DNA of 64,000 nt from Diplodia intermedia (lineage: Eukaryota > Ascomycota > Dothideomycetes > Botryosphaeriales > Botryosphaeriaceae). The position numbers and the translations under genes were made by a program. Under the pieces are notes generated by a model that was given only the letters and a program-made list of their open reading frames with translations, did not search any database and had not been told where the DNA came from. The stretch is from assembly GCA_021495925.1 (NCBI GenBank), contig JAKEKT010000024.1, forward strand, positions 186,001-250,000, given 5' to 3'. Of this stretch, positions 12,680-23,004 are shown one piece after another (position 1 is the first letter of the stretch; every line of letters starts with the position of its first letter).

Positions 12680-15466
12680 ATGATGACGTCCAAACCTTTC
12701 AAAGTCGTCATCACCGGAGGCAGTATAGCGGGCCTCACTCTCGCCAACATGCTCGAAAGACTGGGCATCGACTTCGTCGTTCTCGAAGCTTACCGGGACA
12801 TTGCTCCTCAAGTCGGTGCAAGCATTGGCTTGTTGCCAAACGGTCTTCGGGTGCTCGACCAGCTTGGCTTATACCCTGCTATGCGAGGTTTGATACAGGA
12901 GCCGATTCAACTATCCACCTCCCGCGGACCTGATGGACGGGTGTTATCCCAGTACGCCGGAGGAAACCAGTTCAGGGATCGGTAGGTACATTATCAGACG
13001 CTCAAATTGCAATTGCTGATAGATACCCAGTCACGGTTACGACGTCATCTTCGTTGATCGCCAGATGGTCCTTCAAGTTCTCTACGACCACTTGCAAAGC
13101 AAAGATAAAGTCCTAACAAGCAAAAAGGTCTGCTCGGTCAGTCTGCAAGAAAAAGGTGTCAAGGTTACCACTGAAGATGGCTCGGAATTCACTGGCGATA
13201 TCGTGATTGGCGCAGATGGCGTTCATAGCACAGTCAGAAAGGAGATGTGGCGGATTGCAGATCAGTTGGAGCCCGGGTATATCCCAAAGTCAGAACACAC
13301 TGGTGAGTCTGGCTTCTAAATTTCCAAGTCGCGAGACTGACACCCCTTCAGCGTTGTCATCACACACAACCTACAAATGCATATTCGGAATCTCCATCAT
13401 GAAGGACTACCAGCCTTCCACAACCAACACGTCTTGGTACAAGCATTACTCCCTTCTGATCATTGCCGGACCAAGGTACGGGTTCATTTCCATTTTCTGC
13501 TAACGCTTGCGCTGATCTGTGCAGCAACCGGGTGTACTGGTTCATGTTCCAGAATATAGGCGAGAAACTCAAAGACGCAGAACTTCCCCGTTACACAAAA
13601 CAAGATGAGGAGGCACTCGCGAAGGAGCATTGGAACGACAAGGCCAACGAAGACCTCACCTTCGGAGACATATATGCCGCGCGCATCTCCTCCGTCCTTA
13701 CCGCACTTCCCGAGTACGTCTTCAAGAAGTGGCACTTCAACCGGATAATGACGATTGGCGATGCCGCACACAAGGTGAGCATCAGAAAACTGCGACTACA
13801 CCTACAAAGACTGACGTCTCCAGTTTGAGCCAATCAGCGGCCAAGGAGGCAACAGCGCTATCGAGACCGCCGCCGTCCTGGTCAATAACCTCACAAGCAT
13901 GATGGCGAACCATCCAGAGGGCTTGTCAGACGCCGACCTCGACAAGGTCTTCTCGGAGACTCAGAAATTGCGCTCGCCACGCGCATGGGAGCTCGTCAAG
14001 TCGTCTCACGAGCAGCAAAGATTCGAAGCCATGGAGACACTCATGTTGGAGTTCGTCGCCAAATACTACGTGCCGCACATGTCCATCGATACCAAGCTGG
14101 CCAGTTGGTGTAAGAGCATTGAGGGTGGCCACCGGCTCAACATGCTCGACGTCCCGAAGAAACCGCGCTACGTACCATTCCTGGACGAGCTCGCAAGCAA
14201 GCCATTCAACGGTTCGGCCGTCGTCAAGTTGACTTTTGCAGCAATTTTTGCTTCCCTTTTCCTTGTGGCTCAGCAAAAATTGCAAGTAGATCCGGCGAGC
14301 TTTACGCCTACTTTCGTTGGTCACGAATTGAAGCAGACGTTTACCGGTATTCCCGCGATTGATTCCACCTTATCAATCCTGTGCTGGGCCTTTTCCAAGG
14401 GCGTGGCAGGCGACGATCCTAATCAGAGGATCCAATGTCTGTACTTCATGATTATGCTCCTTCCTATCGCCTTCATTTGGACGGTCGAAGGTTACCGGTT
14501 TGGAAACCATCACTCATTGGTGTCCATGTATGTCTTTCCCCCCTCCCCGCAAACTCTCCAATCCTGACACATACTGACACACAAAAACAGCCCAGTCCTC
14601 TTCAGTGTCTACCAACTCTTCGGCATCGGCAAAGTAAGCACCCACCAACCTCCCTCCCACCCCCCCAATAATAAAAAAAACTAACCAACCCACAGATCGC
14701 CCCCCTCTACTACCTCATCAGCCTCCACACAACGAGCAACCCCCTCTACACCCGCACCACCGGCCGCGCCATCCCCACCTCCGTCGCCAAAGCGCTGCTC
14801 CCGGCCCTCTGCCTCGGCCACGTCCTTCCCACGGCCCTCATGTTCCTCCCGCACGCCTCGCCGGCCGCGCACCAGACCTACGTCGCCCTCTGGCAGCCCT
14901 TCCCCGTCTACGTCGCCCTTCTCACGTCGTCCATCGCCTACCTCATCCGCCGCTTCTCCCCCTCTTCTCCCTCGGACCCCGCCGACGCCGACCCCGCCGA
15001 CGACGTCGACCGCCTCCCGCTCGACAAGCAAATGTTCGCCCTCGCCGACGTCGCCCCGCTGCGCGCCGCGTCCGCCTTCGCCTTCGCCGTCGCCGCCACC
15101 GCGCACGTCGCCGCCGTCGTCTACATCGCGTCCAACTCCAACTCCAGCTCCAACCCGGCATCATCGACGACGACGATAAACGTCGCCGACATCTTCTTCA
15201 ACCTCGACGACTCGGACTCGGACCCGGTCTTCGCCTTCTTCAAGTGGGACCTCGCGCTGTGCTCCGCGGCGGTGCTGGCGTGGTGCCTGCACGGCGCGTG
15301 CGAGCTGCGGCGGACGGGCTACGTGGCGACGGCGGCGGCGGCGGCGCGGGCGGCGGCGGCGCTGGTGCTGGCGCAGGGGGTGGTGGGGCCCGGGGCGGCG
15401 TATGTGGGGTTTTGGGCGTGGAGGGAGGGGGTTGTTGTGGGGCAGGTTAGGAGGGGAAGGGAGTAG
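12680..15466 (+). CDS. FAD monooxygenase fused to polytopic membrane domain
   Basis: Seven exons (12680-12981, 13031-13302, 13352-13475, 13525-13774, 13824-14527, 14591-14633, 14696-15466) give 821 residues. Residues 1-440 are a class A flavin monooxygenase of the fungal PaxM-like type: GGSIAGL dinucleotide motif near 14-20, GADGVHST near 161-168, and GDAAHK at about 311-316 followed by SGQGGNSAIETAA. From about residue 447 the protein becomes a membrane domain with eight or nine hydrophobic segments, containing VEGYRFGN (near 537-544) and GIGKIAPLYYL. The frame runs open across every junction, so the fusion is not a join of two genes. The membrane half recalls the uncharacterised and AscI/MacJ-type integral membrane terpene cyclases, from memory only. 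The last exon is far more GC-rich than the first five. A second ATG one codon downstream is equally possible as the start. Confidence 0.85.
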
Positions 15467-15884
15467 GGGATTTTTTTTTGGTTTGGTGGGGGGAGGGAGT
15501 GGTGGATGGCGGAGTGGGGGGAAGAGCTCTCTCTCTTGTGGAGTTGTTCGAGACGGTATTGATTCCTTCGTTGTTGGTCTTGGGCTTTCGTTGATGTCAC
15601 TTATAGATTAACCTCGGTGAAAATATAGAATGAAGTTACTGTTCGAATTTATTTGACGGATCTCGAACACGGAAACGCGCGAAGGCTACCCGACGGCTGT
15701 ATCTCCGTGGCTCCTCTCCCTGACATCGGAAACACCTACCATTTGGATAGTTACACAACGCTCTTCCCTCTCTGTTTGATCAGGGACGAGAAATCTATAT
15801 TCATTCAGAGCAAATCTTTGAGGTGGATATCAACTTCCCGACCCCAGATCAATATTTCTTTTCTCAGGCCAAGTTTGCAGCACC
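15467..15884. other. convergent intergenic region
   Basis: 418 bases between the stops of the fused monooxygenase and the minus-strand 2-oxoglutarate oxygenase. G-rich at the left edge, mixed after; no coding or structured element seen. It presumably holds both 3' ends. Confidence 0.5.
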
Positions 15885-17103
15885 TTACGCGCCAACTGAG
15901 ACGCTCGCGGCCGCAGTCGGCTCGGCATCACTTGGACTTTTCTCTTTTTCCATCGCTTCTACCTTTGCCTTGAGCGCGGCAAAGTTACGCTGCATCGCGT
16001 TGCGGTTGAACTCCTCTCCCGTCACCATTGGGTATTTCTTCTTCGGGCCCTGAATCTTGCAATCCCAGCAGCTGCAGCCCATATTAACACAACACTTCAG
16101 ATCAGCACAGAGGGAAAGGAAAGACTCACGGCTGATTGAAGAAGGCCATGCTGTACCGCGGACCCCAGTAGTCCTTTTCCTTGTCCTCGGGCGCTTTCAC
16201 GCGGTGGAAGGTTGACTTGAATCTGCCAAACCACTCAGTTTCTCTCCGCGGTAGAATGTTGCAATTGAACTGTACCTGTCATCCGACCAGCTCATCAGGA
16301 GATCACCAATGTTGCACACGATATCTCCCGGAGCAAACTCAACCTTGGTCCACTCGTCACCGATGCCGAACTCGGTCACTGACTCCCTTCCGGGACAAAT
16401 CTCGAGGCCGCTTTGCCCCGGTCGCTGATACAGCAAAGTGAGCAGATCCCAATCCGCATGCGGCCCTTGGATGCGGAACCGTCAGCAAACGCCTAGACCG
16501 CAAACGATGACCTCGAAACCAACCTGCACGATAGTACCCCTCCTTCACCGGCACATCCCTGTCCTGCTCGGGATAGTAGATCAACCTCAACACCGACTGG
16601 GCCTCGGGCCTCGTCACATCATGGGCCTTGACGAAGTAATCATCCTCAAAGCCCAAGCCGCGGGCCAGACACACCATGACCATCTCGGACACGTGCTGCG
16701 AGCGGAACATGAAGCGGCGGGCGTCGTCGCGGAAGCCGGGCAGGACGTCGTCGGCGATCCAGGCGTCGGGGTCGCACATGTTGCGGCCGAACTGCAGCTG
16801 GTAGCTCTCCTTGAGGTCGGCGGTGCCGGTGCTGGGGCGCACCTGGGCGTTGCGCTCCCAGCCGACGTTGCGCGGCGACCACGGCACGCTGGCCTTTTGC
16901 GCCGCCGGCAGCGCGAAGAAGGCCTCGGACCGCGCGAACATGGCTTCGATCTCGTCGACGCTGATGCCCGTGTCGGCGAGCGCGAAGAAGCCGTCGGTCG
17001 AGGCGGCGTGGACGAGCTCGGCTGTTATCTCGTCGATGCGCGTGGGGAAGTCGCGCAGGGAGATGCGCGGGATGGTGCGGTTGGTGTATCGGGTTGGGGC
17101 CAT
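15885..17103 (-). CDS. Fe(II)/2-oxoglutarate oxygenase, isopenicillin-N-synthase family (1)
   Basis: Soluble dioxygenase of 349 residues from exons (transcript order) 17103-16524, 16465-16276, 16222-16130 and 16071-15885. An N-terminal DIOX_N-type region (residues 10-110) precedes the double-stranded beta-helix core. The iron ligands are visible as His196, Asp198 and His263, and the 2-oxoglutarate-binding Arg279-Tyr-Ser281. The HADWDLLTLLYQ block and the FAPGDIVCNIGDLL strand are typical of fungal members. The C-terminal exon encodes a helical tail rich in Lys, Ala and Glu. It shares a short divergent promoter with a second oxygenase, which suggests joint expression. Substrates of this family range from antibiotic and terpenoid intermediates to primary metabolites, so none is named here. 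Confidence 0.9.
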
Positions 17104-17593
17104 TGTTGTCGCGGGGGGGATTTGTTTCGGGAGGGATGGGTTGGGAGGGTGCGATGTAGCACGGGTCCCCGATTTATAGCGCGGTTACATCTGTTACATG
17201 GTGGTGATAGGAAGGGGCTCTTGTCGAGGGCGGGGAAGGTGCAGGTCGGCCGCGATGCCCGGCCGACTAACCCGTCGTTGATAAGGCGCTCCCGGCCGGG
17301 GCTGCCCGCTCGCCGCCGACTTCCACACCTCACCCCGCCCACTTCTGGACTCGCCCATAGCTGCTCTGCCTTGGCTCTTTCCTCTTTGCTGGACATGCTC
17401 TCCAATGGACTTCTGATGAAAAGAGACACACGCGGCTTCCCCGAATTTCTTGGTTTCAAGGCGTAGATAGTCGCCAGCGAATCTGCAGCCCGCCGATTAT
17501 CTTGCAGAGGGGTGGGTCTAGAGCACTATAAAGTAGCATTTCCAGCAGCCCCCCGAGCGCGTCTTTCTTTCTTTGTACCCTCTCCCCGCCATT
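17104..17593. promoter_or_regulatory. bidirectional promoter with mirrored TATA boxes
   Basis: 490 bases between the start codons of two divergent oxygenases. A TATAAAT on the minus strand (17172-17178) lies 69 bases before the left ATG. A TATAAA on the plus strand (17527-17532) lies about 62 bases before the right ATG. The centre is GC-rich with several CGG and CCG triplets (for example around 17250-17300) of the kind Zn2Cys6 regulators bind, but no clear paired site is asserted. Confidence 0.6.
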
Positions 17594-18621
17594 ATGCCTT
17601 CCGCAATTGCTCAGCCTGGCTTCCACATCCCCACGGTCGACATCGGCCCATATCTGTCGGATCCATCTTCTACAGAGGCCAAACATGTCGTTGAGGCGGT
17701 GCGTCGTGCATGCACAACCTCGGGCTTTTTCCAACTCGTCGGCCACGGCATCGACCCCGCCATTCGCGATGCCATGTTCGCCGGCTCCAAAGCGCTCTTC
17801 GACCTCCCCTTCGAGCAGAAGAAGGCGCTGAGACGCGGCAAAAACCGCGGCTACGAGACCTTTGGCTCTCAAGCTCTGCAAGACGGCACGCTGCCGGATC
17901 TCAAGGAAGTATGCGTGCATTTCATCCCGACCACTCCACGGATGTTGATTCCGAACAGGGCTACTACATCGGCACCGACGCCGTCGCCTTCGAAGAGGGC
18001 ACGTCCTACCGCCCCTTCACCGACCCCAACGTCTGGCCAGCAGAGCACCAGCTGCCCGCCGCCGTCTTCAGGGACCCCATGAACCGCTACTACGCCCGCG
18101 TCGAAGCGCTCAGCCGCACCGTCATGGACATCATCGCCGCCGCCCTGGGCCGCGGCCCCGACGTCTTCGCGGCGATGAAGAAGGAGCCCGTCGCGGCGTC
18201 GATCCGGCTGCTGCACTACCCGCCGCAGGAAGCCACCGACAGCGAGCAGCAGCTCGGCGCCGGCGCGCACACCGACTTCGGCTGGACGACGCTGCTGCTG
18301 ACCGACGGCCATCCCGGGCTGGAGGTCCTGAACCAGGCCACCGGCGAGTGGGTGCCGGTGCCGCCGGAGAGGGACGCGTACGTCGTCAACGTCGGCGACA
18401 TGCTGCAGCAGATCACGGCCGGCCGCTTCAAGAGCAACGTCCACCGCGTGCGCAACTTGGGCGCCGTGCACCGGTACAGCGTGCCTTATTTCTTCGATGG
18501 CTGCCTCGATGCGAAGCTCGCGCGGTTGGATGGCAAGGATGACGGGAGGGTGCTGACGGTCGAGGAGCACATGCTGGAGCGGTTTGCGACGACGTATGGG
18601 AGGGGTGAGGTAAAGGATTGA
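17594..18621 (+). CDS. Fe(II)/2-oxoglutarate oxygenase, isopenicillin-N-synthase family (2)
   Basis: 325-residue dioxygenase from exons 17594-17908 and 17959-18621. The start follows the TATA box by about 62 bases and is the ATG of MPSAIAQPGFHIPTVDIG, which fits the usual family opening. DIOX_N features include the GFFQLVGHGI block at about residues 45-55. The catalytic core has His209, Asp211 (GAGAHTDFGWTT), His267 and the Arg277-Tyr-Ser279 cosubstrate motif, all intact. It is a distant relative, not a near copy, of its divergent partner: sequence outside the motifs differs and only one intron is present against three. The two are probably co-regulated and may act in one pathway. Confidence 0.9.
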
Positions 18622-18995
18622 AGGAGGACACTAGACAGACCCTTCTCCCTTGTGTATTGCGGCAATCTTTGTGCATTTCACCCAGCATTCGCACGCACGC
18701 GATTCCTACCCGACGGCTACATTTCATACTGCGGCGGCGCAAGAATGGGATAGCCGTACATCATTCCGCTTAATTTGAACGGCACAGAGCTCACATAGAC
18801 TAGAAACATCAGACAGATAATGCCAGCCCTATGACCGCCAGGATATGGTGATACTTCTCGGAATATGTATTGTTGATTAATTACGGCTGCGGTGCTCTCA
18901 AAATGAAACCCACACTAAGTCCTCTCGAGTAACTCCAGCGCTATAAGAAAAATTAGGGGGAACCTGAATGAAACAGTACAAAGCATTCGTGGTTC
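18622..18995. other. convergent intergenic region
   Basis: 374 bases between two stop codons facing each other; AT-rich around 18760-18960. No gene or repeat seen; presumably 3' untranslated regions. Confidence 0.5.
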
Positions 18996-21863
18996 TCAAA
19001 CGTAAGGATGACCCGCAGTAGCCTCAGGAGCGCGTGGCATGTTCGAGTCAAGGCTGTTAGCGCTCGACATTCGAGAGCGGTAGGATATGTCCTGTAGGAG
19101 GATTTCCGACTGGCTGCCCTCCGATCGATGCCGTGGGAGATCTTGTCTGGCTCCCACCGGCTTCCTGCGGACCTTCCAAGCTTCTCTGAACCCGCTACTT
19201 CTCACATTCTGCGCAAAATTCCCTTGGGTCGCAGGAGCGCTATGGCTTCGTGCAAGTGTATTGTCATCGTCCTTGTCGTCGTCCTTGTCGTAGTCTCCGC
19301 GGTCGTACTTTGCGCGCCAGTCATTCCATCCTTGTCTTTCATCCAGGCGGTGACCGTCATAGTAGTAGGCACCGTTCACAACCACCAAAACTCCAGTCAT
19401 ACTGCAGAGAATCCGCAGAGAGCCGCTGATCTGCGCGTTGGTTTGGCATTCGATGACGTGTAGGCCAAGTGTTTTGGCGCTTTGCCAGATGTAGAGGAGG
19501 CTGAAAAGGCGACCGGCAGTGACGAAGACCAGAAGCAGCGCGATCGTGTAGGAGACAACAAAGATATTGCCTCCCCACTGTGCCGAGAAGAATATTGTAA
19601 GTAAGAGTAGGATTGCACCTTCCATCAGTCCGGTTAGAAGCTTTGCGAAAGGATTACGGCCACTGCTCGAAAGATGCATGAGTACTGTTACGGGTCGCCA
19701 CCGGCGAGCGCTGTCCGTCGCGCCGCTGCCGTGACAGAAACCAATTCGGATGAATTGCAGAGGTCGCGTGAATGGAAACCACAACCAGTGATACCAGAAG
19801 AACAGACACTGGCTTTTGACAAACTCGAAAAAGGTTTCGGTGTCTTTGTTGTGGTGATAGAGACTGCCGGGTCCATCCGGCTCCAGGCTACTCTGCCTGC
19901 TTACCCGGCGATACTGTTTTTTGGCGCTTGTGGCCGACAAGGATGCGGTGCGGTAGTAAACACGCAGTCCACGGCCAATCAAGGGATGATAGCGCGGCGG
20001 AAGCTCCGTTTCAGTACTCCTCGGGATTCCCGTTTCCCCGTTTGGTTCGTCCTTAGGCGTCTGAATGAATGTATCCAGAGAGACTTTGGTCTTCTCTGAG
20101 AGGGGATACACTTTGATCTTGTCAGAAAGTTCATTGCTGAATAGCTTTTCCGCTTACCTCGCACACGCTCATGTGAGCTGAATTCCCACATGACAAACCG
20201 GAATACAGCATTGGTAGCCGCGGTGATGAGCATCCACAAGGATGAGAGACTGGATTCTCCCTTTAGTGTATTGCAACAGACAAACCCGTGTCGGAGCGAT
20301 ATCACTCACTACTGCTCGCAACTGAACATGAAAAGTGGAGTGCCCATGTTGAGGAAAAGAGGCCCGATGCCAACAATGAAAATAATCAATCTGTCCAAGT
20401 CAGATCGGCAAAAATGATAGCTAAGGAGTAGTGTGGCACTTACTGTAGGCTGAAGATAATCAGACCAAATATGTGCCAGTAATGCGGCCTGCTCTTCCAT
20501 TCGTCGACCTCTTGGCGAATATGCCAGAATGTGTTTGAGCAAGCCACTTGTTCCGCTGTAATGGGGCCATGGCTCAGCCATTCGGCGTATGCTTTGGGTG
20601 GGATATTTCCATCGTCCGGAGGAGCCTTCAACCAGCTCTGCAGACCGGAAAAGGGAACTTTGTAGAAAGCCTTTGGCCGTGCACGACCATCCACTCTCTC
20701 TCGCCGCCCGAGCTGGCTGATGATCTTTTGACGGTAGTGTTCGAATGAGCCGATGTCTATTCGGTGTAGTTTGCGCATGATGGCGGATATCTGGTCAGAT
20801 CTGTGAGTTTACGCGATCAAGCTCCACGCTCATACAGTGGCTTACACTCATTCCGGGCAGCCCCAGGCTAAAAGCTGCAGACATGATGCCAACGAGGAAG
20901 CTGGAGCAGAAAGCTTCGGAATCTCGAGGGAGGATGCTGGAGTACCTCGGTCAATGCAGCTCTTTAATAAATGTTTCATGAAACTTACAGATTACCAAAG
21001 GTAAGCAGAACCGGTATCAGAGCCATCAAGGTGGTGGCAGCGGATGAGGCAGCCTTGTCCCATTCGGTGGCCATGTTGAGGGCGGTATTGATGTCTCCCC
21101 AGCATTTGACGTTCCAGCCCACGCCCATGTATGAAGCAGTGATCTTCCAAGAGGTCGAGTTGGCCGTGTGATTTGCCTCTCGGCTTGCATCCTGGAGTTC
21201 TTCCTTCAGGTACTGTGTGACGATATCACTGGACATGTTGTCTGAGAGATACAAATCAGCCATCTTCTGCCTAAAGTTCCGGATGAAGTCTGAGCCATAG
21301 GTGCTGACATTCGGATTGTCGCCGCTATCATCCAGCAAGGTTGTGCTGAGCGTCGAGTTGCAGGGGAATGCGACCCCGCTGTACAAGTCGAGGTCATATC
21401 TGATATTTTCGAGGGGGTCGGGGTCGTATTCAGGGTAGTCTTTGAGCAGGTCACTTTCCTTCTGCAGTGACCAGTCGTCTTCGACATAATACATCCACCA
21501 CCAATTGAGGTCGGCGCCTACGATTTTCCAGCCTTGTTCCTCGACTCGGAAAGCCGTCGCCTTGGTATCGTTCACAGCAAACAGTGGTGCTCGAACGTTC
21601 ATTTTGGTGAGCCACTCAGTGTCATTGGCGGAGCCTGTGACCTTGGTAATCTTCGCCTTTTTCAGGTCCTGTCTGGTAGACTTGATGCTCCCCTCCTTTA
21701 CCGCCGTATCGTTCGTGGCATTGTCTTCGGAGTCTCCCCATAAGTAGTCGTACGAGAATGTTGGATAGCAACTTTCGTCTGCAAATTTTTCTGCAGAGAT
21801 AGCATAACAGCCGCAGATGAAAGATATGGCAATCGCAAGGACTGAGATGCTGCGGTGTCCCAT
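18996..21863 (-). CDS. large membrane protein of unknown family, paralog A
   Basis: 861 residues from six exons in transcript order: 21863-20989, 20936-20846, 20790-20444, 20390-20310, 20249-20158 and 20095-18996. A cleavable-looking signal peptide (residues 1-22) starts a roughly 270-residue extracytoplasmic region with several N-glycosylation sequons. The first of about seven membrane segments is at 275-291 (TTLMALIPVLLTFGNL). Conserved blocks shared with paralog B are ILPRDSEAFC, SGSL-like loops, ELPPRYHPLI, a RRWRPVTVL block and FFSAQWGGN in the penultimate membrane region. The C-terminal 110 residues are charged and look disordered, with an Asp/Lys repeat. I recognise it only as one of the expanded, uncharacterised fungal membrane families; no reaction is suggested by the sequence. 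Splice junctions were cross-checked against the paralog. Confidence 0.8.
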
Positions 21864-23004
21864 TGTGGCAGCAATGCGCTATCGAGTGCCCGGTCGCTGG
21901 AAACGAGTATCGGAATGCCTGAGGCATACACGCCCTGATGAGGTGCGAGGAGGCATGCGAGCAGTAGTATATATCATGGCGAGGCTGGTGGGGGGGGAGG
22001 GGTGCCGAATGGACCCCACTCATGAGGCTGAAAGACTCAGCCCCCAAACCCTCTACCACGGCGCGTGTTGCGACACATGATGGCCCCCGTCGCGGAGGTA
22101 CCAGTTCGGTCGAGACCATTACCGCCTTCAGCCCTGTGGCACCCTCCGTGCAGCCGATCGGCGCTCCCAACGTCCGGGCCGCCCAATTGCCATGTTTCGC
22201 GTCTTATCGCGTTGGTCAGCACGACGTGCAGCCAGCTCATGCGGGCGGCAGAGGCCGCAAATGAGGCGTTCGTCGCGACGGGTCATTGGCGCGCAGGAGA
22301 AGAGCAACACGCGGCCAGGGCACAGCAGAAGCAATTCCTCGCGTGAGCGCCTTTCTCTAAGCCTCGAGCTTGTGTAGGCATCCGCAGCTTCTCACTGCTG
22401 TCGACAGCTGAAGGGTGTGTGGTAGGTGTGCATCTGTGTGCGTGGAGCCAATCACAGGCCGGAAGTGCCACCCACTACGTCGCTGTTCCATCGCACCGGG
22501 GCACTGCAGCTTCTGGTGTAGATCCTGGCCAATAGCAGATCAGCGATAGGTGTCAATCAATCCGGGAGCTTGGGGGAATGCAGGCAATGTCTGCCGCGGC
22601 CCGCTAGCGCAGTTTGCTCTGCGGTGCAAGGCAGCTTTAGGCATATGCTCGGTTTCACGCTTGGTATGGCCGTTTGGTTTCTGCCTTCCGGACATTTCAG
22701 GTGTCTTTCGCCCAATTTTACAAGACATGACGAGGGTCGAGAAAGGATCACTTAAATGAGATATTGTATTGTTCCAGAAGCTTGCGCAAAGGTCTTTTCA
22801 TTTGGTAGCCAAACAATTTCGTGATCTGAAGCAAAGTCATTTCGTCATCGGCCGTGAGTGTTAACTCGTTCCCTGTCAAGCTCAATACCACCACACCACT
22901 TCCAGAAAAATCCAAGTTCCCCATGCCATGAAGCCAATTTATCACTAGTCAGCCATGAATACCTCCTCCCCGGGTTGAAGCAGAAGATTCTGCTTCGAAA
23001 AGTC
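21864..23004. other. spacer between the membrane paralogs
   Basis: 1.1 kb holding the promoter of paralog A and the 3' end of paralog B. A 65-codon minus-strand frame at 22748-22945 just past the stop of B has plausible composition (a TGNELTLTADDEMTLLQITK stretch) but no recognisable family. I do not call it a gene. Confidence 0.4.

Noticed and set aside
18996..21863. Reading each membrane-protein exon as a separate small gene
   Set aside because: Splice borders keep frame at every junction and the second paralog has the same exon lengths and phases, so a single six-exon gene is much more likely.
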